Of a DNA stretch of 64,000 bases, positions 41,947 to 52,517 are shown piece by piece. Below the pieces are notes generated by a model. That model made no database searches. It was not told where the DNA came from and was given only the letters and a program-made list of their open reading frames with translations. Source of the stretch: Prinia subflava (lineage: Eukaryota > Chordata > Aves > Passeriformes > Cisticolidae); assembly GCF_021018805.1 (NCBI RefSeq), contig NW_026960610.1, positions 1,798,001 to 1,862,000 of the forward strand. The letters run 5' to 3'. Each line of letters starts with the position of its first letter. The first letter of the stretch is position 1. Both the position numbers and the translations under genes were made by a program.

Positions 41947-42348
41947 TGTTGGCCGGGGAATCAGCCAGAGTCAAGACAGCACTCAATATGAGTTAAAAAT
42001 CTTGCTCGTTTATTCAGCTATTTGGCTTACATTTATACTGTGCTAAGCATATCATGCACCTAACTGAACATCATTGGTTAAACCATAGTGTTCATGCATC
42101 CTTGCAGTATACATAATTGGCTTAGAAGATCTGTCCACGAGGCTAAATGCTGCAAATCTTCCCTAACTTATGGTCAATGCATCCTGTCTAGCATCCTGTC
42201 TAGCATCCTGTTACAGCTATTGTTTCCAGGTTTACTTCCTCCTTATCCCATCTAAGGAGTGGTTCAAGGACGTTTCATCTTCTACTCATCCCTTAAGCTA
42301 AGAGCAGGATTGTGCACATGTCCCTGCTTTTCCAGCCATGCATCCACA
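41947..42348 (-). repeat. 3' LTR of ERV-F (402 bp)
   Basis: Minus strand TGTGGATGCATGG...CCGGCCAACA. Contains a repeated CATCCTGTCTAG unit (three copies here, fewer in the 5' LTR). Polypurine tract at 42349-42367. Confidence 0.88.
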
Positions 42349-42485
42349 ATTCCTCCGTTTTCTTTTTGCACGATCCATGCCTGCTCTGTTACCTTAGCAA
42401 ACACTCTATGCACACATGATAACAAGCAGCTAAACAAACACATTCCCAAGATGATTGCTAATAACACAACAATTCCTGTTTTCAC
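42282..42485 (-). pseudogene. env: env transmembrane anchor and tail (ERV-F)
   Basis: Membrane helix VVLLAIILGMCLFSCLLSC followed by AWIVQKENGG, the same tail design as ERV-B env. As there, the last codons run through the polypurine tract and 22 codons into the LTR. Confidence 0.85.
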
Positions 42486-42527
42486 TAGACCTCTTACCCA
42501 CCCACCAAGGCCTAGCCAATCACATAA

Positions 42528-42786
42528 TTATTCCAATCCAAAAAATCCCACATCTTGCTGAATCTTGTTAACATGTTGCTGCAAGCTCTGTATTTTCTTG
42601 TGGATGGACTCAGAACAATCCTCAAGGTCCATGTAACACATTCCATCGAAGTCTTCACAGCCATGACCATGAGCTAATAACAGGAAGTCAATCGCGACGT
42701 GGTTCTGTAACACCACATGCTGCACACTAAATAAGTCCTTAGCTAATAAAGATAAAACACTAATCATAGCATTAGCCTGTCTAACA
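42528..42786 (-). pseudogene. env: env TM ectodomain (ERV-F)
   Basis: Contains [21 protein letters not shown], matching the ERV-B TM. The CX6CC motif is damaged: the last cysteine is Tyr (C-EDFDGM-C-Y). A frame change after GFFGLE separates it from the anchor. Confidence 0.85.
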
Positions 42787-42792
42787 ACCTAT

Positions 42793-43118
42793 CACCGCAG
42801 GGCCTGACCAGAAATGGGACTCCGAGACAGATCTGGGTTCAGAGCATGCAGGGCAGGAAGACGACTTTATTTACAAAAACACACCTTTATACATTTCCCA
42901 TGAGGCCTGTGGATTGGAGGATGGAATTCCCACCTCCCCACCACATTGGCCAAGGAGGCTGTCATTCAACCTCCCCTTCTCCTTGAGAAGGAATTCATAA
43001 CAAGGCCAGTGTTTACCAAACATGGTCCTGTGTTTACATTAACGAGCGCGAGAAACTGCACATTTCTCCTTTAATATGAACGCTCGGCAAACCAGGAAAA
43101 AACCTCATGGCAACAACA
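42793..43118 (-). repeat. solo LTR, ERV-A family, in ERV-F env
   Basis: 326 bp, minus orientation, TATAAAGG and AATAAAG present; near-perfect 6-bp duplication acctat/acctag. It separates the SU and TM parts of env. Confidence 0.85.
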
Positions 43119-43124
43119 ACCTAG

Positions 43125-43887
43125 CAAGCTAACTTTTCTAAATTGTTATAAGCATTGCCATGCTTACTTGTCCAATCGTACATGGCCCACCAACAGGTGC
43201 TGGAGGTATCCCAGCCCAGGCGCAATTGCCACATATTAAAAATAGGCCAGCTGGTAATTGCCTGGGGTAGACCAATGACGTTGGGGTTGTTTTATTCTGA
43301 GTCAGCTCCAAGCACCATAAAGATTCATTGTTCCATCCATTTGACCCTGCAACAAAAGTAGGCCTTATACAATTGTCATCCTTTATCCCCAATGGCCACC
43401 CATATGCTGATGCATTAAAATAAAAACATGAAGGAACACTAAGGGTCCCAAAAATTTCAATCTCTTGAGGATTGCCTGGATAAAAGGGTAGTGTAGGGAT
43501 CCATGAATTGATTCCATACATACATTTTCCAGTAATCGAGGTAAAGCTAATCGCCAATCCATTTTCATAATAGTTTACCTCACTACTACAAAAGTCTGTG
43601 GAGGTCTTAGTCAACAAATTTATGTTGGAGTCATTTATCAGAACACCTATCAAGCATGTCACAAATGGCAACATTGGGATGGCCAAACTGGCACAAAAGG
43701 AGATAGTATTCAAGTTTCTTGCCAGCATTACCCAAATATTTTCCCTGGGGTCAAATAAGGCTTTCTCGGGGTCCGCTGTGACAATATCAACCTTGTGTAG
43801 TGTGGCTAGGATGGTGATTGTGACCACCATTACGGCGCCGCTGCTAATATAGGCACGTCCTTTCCCAGCTATCTTCAGGAACCCCAT
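43125..43887 (-). pseudogene. env: env surface subunit (ERV-F)
   Basis: ATG at 43887, hydrophobic signal (GAVMVVTITILATLH), then a surface domain with ENIWVMLARNLNTISFC and GLFLICGNCAWAGIPP, which align with ENMWVTWAKQTKQDSFC and GIFLVCGDRAWSTVPP of ERV-B Env. Potential N-glycosylation sites NAS, NES, NKT. The frame is open to the LTR insertion. Confidence 0.88.
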
Positions 43888-44700
43888 GTTTAATAGGGAC
43901 TCTCACTCCCCTACTACACTGCTGTTCCAAAATATGTGTATCCCTAAGGGTCACTACATGTTTCAAAGTTTGCTGGATGAGCCAAACGATCCAGGCTCTC
44001 CGTTTGGCTCCTTCGTTTTCAAATAAACCCTCTAAACTGTGATCGTCTAACTGTACTTCTCCTTAATACTCTCTTAATGCTGCCCAAGGATTTCCAGGGC
44101 TAAAATTACCATTACAGCTAATACAACAGGTAATCAAATGGAGGTGACTCCTATGGATCAAAATAATTCACTGGTAGCCACCACACTTAATCTTTGCCCA
44201 CCAATCACAACTACCACATTCATAACAAGATTGTCGCAAACAATATAAATACACCTCGTTGGGTCTGACGTTCAGCTTGTCAATGGCATCACTTGTTGTC
44301 TTCGGCCTCCCTTTTTCCCCGTTTTTCTTTTGCCATTGACAAAAGCACAGCAAACACAGTGGTGGGTCTTGTCACCACAAACAAATAACATGAAGTCCAT
44401 GGAGTGGAAATGAGATGACCAAGGTGGTTAATACAGTCTTTCTGCTCTTGAGTAAGTTCTGTATGTTGATCTGAATCAGTATCTCTAAATAGTGCCAAGA
44501 GGGGGTACAATTCATTGTTTATAATGCCAATTAGAGTTCAAACCCACTGTAGATCACCAAGTAGCATTTGCACATCTGTGAGTGTGGAAATTTGAGTTTT
44601 AATGGTGACTTTTTGCGGAGTGATTATTACCATCAGTTGTGAGCCAACTCAAATATTTCCAAGGGCTCTTCTGTTGAATCTTCTCTGGTGCAGTTTGCAA
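43888..44700 (-). pseudogene. pol: pol remnant: RT palm/connection (ERV-F)
   Basis: Near 44700-44640 reads APEKIQQKSPWKYL, aligned with the same segment of ERV-B RT; further down it reads LGDLQWV and an ELTQEQKDCI region. Stops and frame changes are frequent. The catalytic YVDD and everything upstream are deleted; capsid is fused directly to this segment. Confidence 0.75.
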
Positions 44701-45789
44701 CCCAGCTTTCCTTCACTCTCTTTCCCTGTCGCTTCTACAGAGGCTACTTGCCATTCCTCTTCCAGGATCGCATCGTGGATGACACCCGACCATCTGTTTC
44801 CTGCTTGTTTAGGCTTTACCACAATTTGTTCTGATGAGGAGATAAGCACAGATTCTTGCAGTGGTCCAATGGGTGGAGCTGTTGGTCTGCTAAAGTGATT
44901 AGGATTGATCTGAGGTGGTTTTTCAACATGCGTATGCTTCGTCATGTCTTGTTCTGCTTCCCATTGTTTCTGTGGGAGACCTTTGTCTCTCCCAGCTGAA
45001 TCGATTGCTTGGCTTGTTGCACTCTTCTGTTGTGCAAGTTCTTCTAACTTCTTCAGCACTTCCTTCATTCATTGCTGAGTTTCAATTGTTTGGTTTGATT
45101 CCAAACCAGGTGGATTCTTTGCAACCTCCATAGGAGGAAAAGGTGAAGGGGGTGATGCATGCCCACTGGCAGATGACAATCCATGCGAGCAGGGGGGACA
45201 AGGTGTTGTTTGTCCACTAGCTGGGAGCAGAGGATAAGCTAGTGGCCGGCGAGCCGCTTCGCTTTGCTCTGATACATCATGACTTGGCACAGGTTCAGGG
45301 ACCATGTCTTGGTGAGTAGAACCACCTGGTGCTCGAGTAGCCACTTTGTCTTTTGTTACTTCCACAGCAGAGTTTTTTGGCTGCTGCTGCAGTCCTCTTA
45401 TCAGCCGCATATGATCAGTGCCAAAAAATCTTCTGATCTGAAAAGTCATTGTTTCAGGGACCGGGGGGGGGGGGGGGGGGAGCGGCTGGAGGGCATAGCG
45501 CCTCTGTAGCTGCCAGAGCGACCTTACATTCTGCTTTCATCTGTAGTAATGTGTTGATTATACTGCACCATAAGCTCCCCAGCTTTTTAGATGATTTACT
45601 TTGTTTAATCGTCTTTTCCCATAGGGCATTGCACACCTCCCTCCATTCTTCAGGGCTAAAGATCAGAGATACGTCTTTCATATATCCATGTTCTTTAGCC
45701 CATTTTAAAAGCTCTCTGAGCTGTCTCTCCTCGGTGTTCATCCCTTGCTTGGCAAGGATACATTTCAACAGGGCCGCCTCCCACTCCAT
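44701..45789 (-). pseudogene. gag: gag matrix to early capsid (ERV-F)
   Basis: ATG at 45789; matrix with LLKWAKEHGYMKDVSL and FSPEEWREVC. A polyproline stretch coded by an 18-base homopolymer (plus-strand G run at 45464-45481) is followed by a -1/+1 frame change into IRRFFGTDH, the counterpart of VARFFG in ERV-B. A stop near 45069 precedes a segment ending NRWSGVIHDAILEEEWQVAS (capsid start), where the deletion into pol begins. Confidence 0.8.
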
Positions 45790-45971
45790 TCTTCAGGGTT
45801 AGCGGTCTTACCTCTATGCGGGTCTGACTTGAGCTCCTAGTCAGAATTCCTGGTATCTCCCTTGTCGAGACGCCTTCCCGCTCTGATCCCCGCTCTCCGT
45901 CTGCCTCTTAATTATCCGCAGATTTGAGAGTTCCCATTTCCTCTTCTCAGTTTTTTGGGAGCCAGAATTTT

Positions 45972-46357
45972 GACGGAGATCAGCCAGAGTCAAGACAGCA
46001 CTCAATATGAGTTAAAAATCTTGCTCGTTTATTCAGCTATTTGGCTTACATTTATACTGTGCTAAGCATATCATGCACCTAACTCTGAACATCATTGGTT
46101 AAACCATAGTGTTCACGCATCCTTGCAGTATACATAATTGGTTCAGAAGCTCTGTCCAAGAAGCTAAATGCTGCAAATCTTCCCTAACTTATGGTCAATG
46201 CATCCTGTCTAGCATCCTGTTACAGCTATTGTTTCCAGCTTTACTTCCTCCTTATCCCATCTAAGGAGTGGTTCAAGGACGTTTCATCTTCTACTCATCC
46301 CTTAAGCTAAGAGCAGGATTGTGCACATGTCCCTGCTTTTCCAGCCATGCATCCACA
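45972..46357 (-). repeat. 5' LTR of ERV-F
   Basis: Minus start TGTGGATGCATGG at 46357. Differs from the 3' LTR by several substitutions, a 2-bp indel and one fewer CATCCTGTCTAG unit. The U5 edge is diverged; lower boundary +/-5 bp. Confidence 0.85.
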
Positions 46358-46363
46358 GACTGA

Positions 46364-46675
46364 CAGGAAAAAGGGTTGCAAGAACTGCTCAGGGAGGCAC
46401 AAAAGGGTTACATGAGAAGGGAAGAGACCCAGCATAAAGCACAAGCTAGAGTGCTGGTGGCCGCAGTCAGGGAAATGCAAAACAGGGAACAGCCTCCCAA
46501 CCTGGGGAAGGTGGGAAGGAGTAGCGCCAGGAGAGGGCACTCGCCTCCAGACAGAAAGGATCTGGGAAAGTTCAAGGAAAAACCCAAGTGTTATTATTGT
46601 GGGAATAAGGGTTATATAAAGAGGGATTGTCAAAGGAGGATTAAGGATGAAAAGGTCTTTAATGAGGACGCATAG
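46364..46675 (+). pseudogene. gag: gag nucleocapsid (ERV-G)
   Basis: Continues after ERV-F. Basic region then a single zinc knuckle CYYCGNKGYIKRDC, in which the zinc-ligand histidine is Tyr (CX2CX4YX4C). Ends at an amber TAG (46673-46675) that is in frame with the protease, the gammaretrovirus readthrough arrangement. Confidence 0.85.
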
Positions 46676-47005
46676 CGGTGTCTTGGGCTCTTTTTCCTGA
46701 GGTCTAGACCATCTAAGGAGCCCTTGATAAAATTGATGATAGGACCCCATAGGGAAGAGACATCCTTCCTGGTGGACACAGGAGCCGAGCGTTCCATGGT
46801 CCAGAAGTTGCCAAAAGGTTGTGTTAAGAGCTGTGACACCATGATGGTGATAGGGGCTAAAGGGGAACCTTTCAGAGTTCCAGTTATTAAAAATATAGTA
46901 ATAGAATCAGAAAATAAAATTTGTGTGGGAAGTGTGCTATTAGTAGAGGAAACGGACTACAATCTGTTAGGAAGAGACCCGATCATAGCCCTAGGGAAAA
47001 TTTAA
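46676..47005 (+). pseudogene. pro: protease (ERV-G)
   Basis: In frame with gag after the amber codon. Active site FLVDTGAERSMV, flap region VIGAKGEP, C-terminal YNLLGRD. The frame closes with TAA at 47003-47005, while RT continues in the -1 frame, so a small indel has occurred near 46990. Confidence 0.88.
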
Positions 47006-48262
47006 TAGTTCAGGGATTGGACATAGTGGTGAGTTTATACCGGCTGACAGAACAAGATGAGAGCAAGGTAGACCCTATAGTTTGGCACACCCAAGGGGAA
47101 GGAGGGAGGATAGAAATGACGCCAATTTCTATAGAAATCCAAAAACCTGAGGAACCCATAAGGATAAAACAATACCCTATTTCCATGGAGAGAAGGAGAG
47201 GGCTGAAACCTGTAACTGATGATCTGGTAAAACGGAGAATTTTAGAACCCTGCCTGTCCAGACATAGCACCCTGATCCTGCCAGTAAAGAAACCTGATGG
47301 AAGTTTTAGAATAGTCCAGGATTTGAGGGCTGTGAATCAAAGGACAAAGACTAGCTTCCCCATAGTGACCAACCCCTACACCCTTTTGAACCAGATCTCC
47401 CCTGAGGACACATGGTATAGCATGATAGATCTCAAAGATGCCTTCTGGACCTGCCCCCTAGCTGAGCACAGCCGTGATTTCTTCGCCTTCCAGTGGGAGG
47501 ACCCAGACACGAATAGAAAACAACAGTTCCTCTGGACATCCCTGCCCCAAGGGTTCACTAACTCCCCAAACTTGTTTGGGCAAGCATTAGGACAGTTACT
47601 AAGTCAGTTTGTTCCAATGGAAGGGACAAAGCTTCTGCAATATGTGGATGATCTATTGATTGCTGGACCCACGGAGGAGAATGTGAGGGCAAGTACTCTA
47701 GAATTGTTAAATTTCCTAGGGAAGAAGAGATTGAAAGTATCTAAGTCCAAGTTGCAGTTTGCTGAGCCAGAGGTAAAATATTTAGGACACTGGCTTACGA
47801 AGGGAAAGAAGAAATTAGATCCAGATAGAATCACGGGAATTTTTGCACTACCACCCCTGCAATCAAAGAAGGAAGTCAGGCAGTTGCTAGGGCTTTTGGG
47901 TTATTGCCGGCAGTGGATTGAAAGTTATAGTGAAAGGGTAAAGATTTTGTATGAAAAATTGACCACTGATAGGGTAAAATGGACAAAGCAGGATGAAGCA
48001 AAATTTGAAGAACTGAAAGGGACCCTCATTACTGCTCCTGTACTAAGTCTTCCGGATATAAGAAAGCAGTTCCAGCTGTTTGTGGATGTAAGTAACCACA
48101 CGGCATATGGAGTGTTAACCCAGGACTAGGCAGGGATCAGAAAACTGGTGGGATATGTTTTGAAGCTTTTAGACCCTGTGAGCCGAGGTTGGCCTACCTC
48201 TCTGCAGGCAATAGTGGCAGTGGCACTAACAGTAGAGGAAGCTAAGAAGGTTACTTTTGGGG
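46990..48262 (+). pseudogene. pol: reverse transcriptase (ERV-G)
   Basis: Motif A MIDLKDAFWTCPL, then LPQGFTNSPNLFGQAL and YVDD at 47641-47652 followed by LLIAG. The connection domain runs to YGVLTQD, a TAG at 48127, then GYVLKLLDPVSRGWP...EEAKKVTFG before the LTR starts at 48263. Gamma-type polymerase; RNase H catalytic part and integrase are missing. Confidence 0.9.
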
Positions 48263-48678
48263 TGTTGCAGTTTGGATTTGGGGGGGTCCCTGGGGAGGGT
48301 TCCCTAGGAGCCCATCCCTGCCATTCCAGCTTGCTGCTTCCGAGGTTCCTGCTACAGCTCATTTCATTATTCCAAGGAGGCACTGGGATCGACTGCCCCT
48401 GGGGGTTTGTAAAGGAAGCCCCTTTTTCATCCCTTCTGCCAGCTGCATCTGCCATCATCCACATGCAGCGAGAAAACTGAACTCCCACCACAGCCCCCTC
48501 TGCAGCCACGGGGGAATCATCGCACCTGCCCTGTCCCGCTGGGAGCCACAGCACCCCTGCTGTCTGTGACGGTAACTACACCAAAGGGGAGAGTGCTCAA
48601 CAGCCAAGAGAAGGCTGTTACTGGTTTTCTGGTTCTGTTTGTTGTTGCTGCCATTGTTGTTGTTTGTTGGCCTTGTTA

Positions 48679-49000
48679 TGTGGATGCTGACAGCCTGATC
48701 AGAGAGAAAGTCAGATAAACTTTCCCAGGCATTGCTCTGGGGAGCTGTGAGAAGCTCAGTGAAGGAATTCCAAACAATCCTTGCACCTGGTGTTTTTGCA
48801 CTTGTTTACTTGCAAGATGTTTACACAGAGGTGTTGTTCCTAATTAGCCAATGAGGGTGAGGGGTGTTGATTAAAGGACCAATCATGTCCAGCTGTCTCG
48901 GACAGTCTATAAAAGAATCTGATGTCAAATGAAAATTGCTTTTGCCTTCTGAGAAGACCTTGGAGTCTTGTGTCATTCAGCCGTCCCTAATACAATAGCA
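48679..49000 (+). repeat. solo LTR related to ERV-C
   Basis: TGTGGATGCTGACAG...ACAATAGCA, 322 bp, TATAAAAG near 48912, near-perfect duplication ttgtta/atgtta. Resembles the ERV-C LTR at its start and around ACCAATCAT...TATAAAA. Confidence 0.85.
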
Positions 49001-49063
49001 ATGTTATACATACTAGTAAAGAACTGTTATTCCTTTTCTCATATATCTGCCTGAAAGCCCCGT

Positions 49064-49871
49064 TGTCGGAGTCTAGAACATCCCTCTGGCCACCCTGGAG
49101 GGTTTGGAGACCAGACAGGGGGGTCTGGAATCTGTACAAGGGGGTCAACCAGCCTCACACAGAGCCCAGGAGGACACTGCCTCTGATCCCTGGCCATGGG
49201 AGTGAATGCCCACATTGTATGAAGAATCACAAGCTGAGAGAATTCAAAATAAGTAGTAGTTCGTTTATCATAGAATGTAAATGTAGAATCTAGGATTTTT
49301 AGTATATGGGGTTGAAGAGACAAGATGGAGGAATTGGGGAGTGGCCCCTGTGCTCCTTGTTCTTGCTCTCGTCCCCCATCTTTTGCTGAGTTGGATTTTA
49401 GAGATTGGTTTAGAGTAGAAATGACATGTTAGCATAGGTAGTAGGCATTGGTAAAATTTTGTAAATAAAAGGTACGTTTTGGACTGTGGTTGGGTCAAGG
49501 GGACCGTACATAAGGTGCGGGGCTCTCTGATCCGCCCCAGTCCGCCGCATGTCCTGCTCTGCTGGGGATGCCTTGCAGAGCTGAGAAAGAACTAAGGTAA
49601 TGTACCCTGCCAGGGAGGCCTGGCAGAGCTGAGAAAGAACTGAGAGATAATGAAGAATAAACAACCTTGTAAACATGCACTGGCGGGCTCAGCTTGTCGT
49701 CTCTGGCTCCGGTGTGAAACACTTAGGGCAAAGAGAAGACGAAAACCCTTATTACCTCAGGGAACAGCAACCCCGAGGAGACTCCCAGGGAACAGCAACC
49801 TTGGGAGAAAACCTTATTACCTCGGGGAACAGCAACCCCGAGGACAGTCTCAGGGAAGAGCAACCCTGAGA
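49064..49871 (+). repeat. solo LTR or LTR-leader fragment, family d
   Basis: TGTCGGAGTC...CCCTGAGA with perfect 6-bp duplication ccccgt (49058-49063, 49872-49877). AATAAA near 49652. The right end is CTGAGA instead of CA and consists of a hairpin array. Confidence 0.85.
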
Positions 49872-49872
49872 C
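49755..49872 (+). repeat. array of four hairpins with a common loop
   Basis: Arms/loops: 49755-49762/49771-49778, 49782-49790/49799-49807, 49820-49827/49836-49843 (perfect 8 bp), 49847-49855/49864-49872 (perfect 9 bp). Each loop is AACAGCAA (AAGAGCAA in the last). Arms differ between hairpins but stay complementary. Confidence 0.85.
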
Positions 49873-49979
49873 CCCGTAATTTCAAAGTTATACAATTAGG
49901 TGGGAAGGGAGTCATATTTTCCATTTTCAGGGGTGGTTCCCGCCTCCCTTGGCAGACATCTGTCCTTCACACCAAGACA

Positions 49980-50425
49980 AGGAGGTAATAAAAAGGCTGA
50001 TCTTTACTGGAGGCCTCCAGGAGCAGATAGGGAAAATGTCCACAAAATGCTCACCCTTCCATGTGGTGAATACAGTTTTATAAAATTAGCAAATTAGCAT
50101 AATTGACAAAAATCACAAATTAGAGACATAAGTGGTGATGCAATTTCCCCCGTTCAACCTTCTCTGAATCCTCCCCCCTCAGATGGAAACTAAACTTTGT
50201 TTATGAAAATGTCTTGAAGAGCTGTTTTTCAACCTCGGTTCCCAGAAAGAACCAAGATAAGATAGGGGGCCTTGGAATGTGTTTTGTCTTTTCGGCCTAG
50301 CAAAAAGGTAGGGAAAAGTACTGGAAAAACAAGCCACAGTTACAACAATGGTCTACAGAGCTACAAATATATATGTAAAGAATACAGAGAATATATAAAA
50401 GGAAAAAGGCAAAAATCTTTTGGCA
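49980..50425 (-). repeat. 3' LTR of ERV-H, family f, truncated
   Basis: Minus start TGCCAAAAG at 50425 after an A/G-rich polypurine tract (AAAAAGAAGGGCAGA, about 50430-50447). It is inverted relative to the copies at 50969 and 55604. Its end is cut at 49980. Confidence 0.75.
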
Positions 50426-50447
50426 TAATCTGCCCTTCTTTTTAGAG

Positions 50448-50930
50448 ACTAACAGGACTCCATTTTGTCTAATCTCTACTCCATGTTTAACCACACCATT
50501 GTATTATACAGCCAGCTATTATGTGAAGACTAGCTACAGATATAAGTAGTATGAATAGTTTCTTTTATCCAGGCACAGTTTGGTAACCATGAAGTGAGTA
50601 TACTGGAGGTATAGTCAAGGTTCAGTGAGCTCTTTTGAGAGCTACCTGATGTAGAATTTGAGTTTGCTTCCAAATTTCAAATGAATCCTTATTAATTCAT
50701 TCACTCTGATCTACATAAGAACAACCAGTGTTAATGATTTTGCTGCTAGTAGGAAATTGAGAGTCATTCTATTTTGTAAAACTATACCAGAAAAATTATG
50801 GATTTCTTGTAAGGCCGAAATTGTATCTGAAGTTTGCTTTTCAATATGTTCAATAACTCTCAATATGATTAAATATTGCTATGTTTGGAATTACAGCCCC
50901 AAGGGCACAAGCCAAATCTTTATCTAGGGG
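50448..50930 (-). pseudogene. env: env transmembrane subunit fragment (ERV-H)
   Basis: Reads EHIEKQTSDTISALQEIHNF then SGIVLQNRMTLNFLLAAKSL, the LQNR-type heptad region of a retroviral TM ectodomain. Downstream frames are broken. No furin site or surface subunit is left. Confidence 0.65.
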
Positions 50931-50968
50931 CAGAACTTACCAGACCTCATTTCTCACATATCAAATAA

Positions 50969-51850
50969 TGCTGAGGGTTTGGTTTTTGTCTTTTTTTTTC
51001 TTTTGTGTGTTCTCTGTATTCTTTACACATACATTTGGAGCTTTGTAGCCTATTATTGTATTCTAGCTAGTTTTCCCAGTAGTTTTCTATGCCTTTTCCC
51101 TAGTCAGGAAGACAAAACAAATGTAGCAAGAGCAGGATGACTTATAGAATAAAGGTTGAGCTATCCCAAACTAGGCCTCAGATTCGGGCCTGCAAGGCCT
51201 CAGATTTTGGCCTGCCTAGAAGTAGATAAACCTGTGGAGCAGTTAGAAATTCACTTAAGGTGTGTGCATGCTTTAGATAGGATAGTTAAGATGGAAATAA
51301 GGTCGCTGCCTTAAACTGTGATAGCTTACATATTTGTTCACGCTCACTGCCAAAAGAAATGCACCTGCTACTGTAAACTATTCTTACTGTTTAAAACCAG
51401 CCATTTTGTGAATAAAGAGGAGAACGTATGTTATAACCATATTGGTCGGACCTGCATTGCTCTGTCTCCAACCCCAAGTTAGAGTCCCAACTTTCAAACA
51501 AATTCCAGTGCTCCAAGCCCTGGGGGTGGGGTGGGGGTGGGGTGTACAAGGCCCTTATCCTGTCTTGGTTCTTCCTGGGAACCAAGGCCAAAAAAAGCTC
51601 TTTGTGAAACAAAGTATGGCTAGTACAAAGGACAGGGCGCTCCAGAGAAGGGGCTTGACCAAGGGGGAATGGCATCCTCCTAAATGGTGCTTTTTTGTCA
51701 ATTATGCTGATTTTCTAAACTTATAAATACTGTATTCATCCTGTGTGAGTGGGCTTTTGTGGACATCCTTCCATAACTATCCTGGAGGCCTCCAAATAAA
51801 GATCCACTTTTATATTACCTCCTAAACTAAAATTATCTTGAGTTTCATTT
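50969..51850 (+). repeat. LTR family f, plus, split by a solo LTR
   Basis: Matches 55604-56030 (CTTTGTAGCCTATTATTGTA, TTGGTTCTTCCTGGGAACCAAGG, CCTCCAAATAAAGATCC). AATAAA near 51794. The right edge is approximate; sequence after it may be leader. The segment 51122-51502 is a later insertion. Confidence 0.75.
51122..51496 (+). repeat. solo LTR, ERV-I family
   Basis: TGTAGCAAGAGCAGGATGAC...CAACTTTCA, 375 bp, perfect 6-bp duplication aacaaa (51116-51121, 51497-51502). AATAAAGAGG near 51412. A diverged sister of the ERV-I LTRs. Confidence 0.93.
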
Positions 51851-51899
51851 CTAAGTTGAAAAAGGCAAAAATACCACCCTGACAAGTTTTTCTTATCTG

Positions 51900-52517
51900 G
51901 AGTTTTTGGATAGATTTTGGGCTAAAATCACATGCAAATTAAGGGGACAATCCTAAATCCTGGTTTACAACTGTGCAGATAACAGGCACCAAAGAACAAT
52001 TTAAATCACATCATCCTGATTTGTATCAGTCTCTGTTTTCCAGTTGTTTGAGGAGCAGAGGTCTTCTTAATGCTGGAGCAATGAACTCAGGGTTCTCTGC
52101 CAGCACCTCTGGCAGCAATGAGTATAGTCAGGACTTGAAATGGTCCTTTCCACTTAGCTTGTAAGGGTCACCATCCACCATTAACATAGACTCAGTCTCC
52201 AGGCTGGAACAGATGGGCAGGTGCGTCCAATCCCATAGGTCTGGATCACACGACAAATCTCTGTAGCTTCTGAAAAGTGGTACTTAAACCTATTAAATAC
52301 CTCTGTAAATCAATTTTCCCCCTCATATATGAATTTCTCCCACAATATACACAATTTGATACGGCCTGTCATGCAGTATTTCATAAGGACTTATGTTGTG
52401 TCTCCGCCTTGGTTGTATGTGAGTCCTCACTAAGGCTATAGGCAAGGCCTGAAACCATGTCCTGGATGTTTATTGAATTTCTCAAAGAGCTAGACGAGGG
52501 TTCAATACCTCTGAAGA
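51900..52517 (-). pseudogene. pol: integrase C-terminal part (ERV-H)
   Basis: Reads ALPIALVRTHIQPRRRHNIS then PYEILHDRPYQI, and later KWKGPFQVLTILIAA, matching the end of gamma integrases. Broken by stops. Confidence 0.8.

Larger units (their letters stand above)
41941..46363 (-). mobile_element. ERV-F: deleted provirus with alpharetrovirus-like env, inside ERV-G gag
   Basis: Flanked by gactgg (41941-41946) and gactga (46358-46363), a near-perfect 6-bp duplication. Minus order: LTR, leader, gag matrix, deletion from capsid into reverse transcriptase, RT remnant, env (split by a solo LTR), polypurine tract, LTR. No intact gene. Confidence 0.88.
39203..48262 (+). mobile_element. ERV-G: gammaretrovirus-like provirus, 3' truncated
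   Basis: 5' LTR, primer binding site, gag (split by ERV-F), protease after an in-frame amber codon, and reverse transcriptase, all plus strand. It ends at 48262 where another LTR begins; RNase H is partial, integrase, env and 3' LTR are absent. Confidence 0.88.
48263..49979. repeat. LTR carrying two further LTRs
   Basis: Outer LTR TGTTGCAGTTTGG...CCAAGACA. Its right half matches 22957-23776; its left start matches 56374. Insertions: 48679-49000 and 49064-49871. No target duplication at the outer edges, and ERV-G does not continue on the right, so the locus was rearranged. Confidence 0.8.

Noticed and set aside
49755..49872. CRISPR-like array
   Set aside because: Repeats are hairpins with only about 8-bp constant loops, there are no uniform spacers, no cas genes, and the host is a bird.
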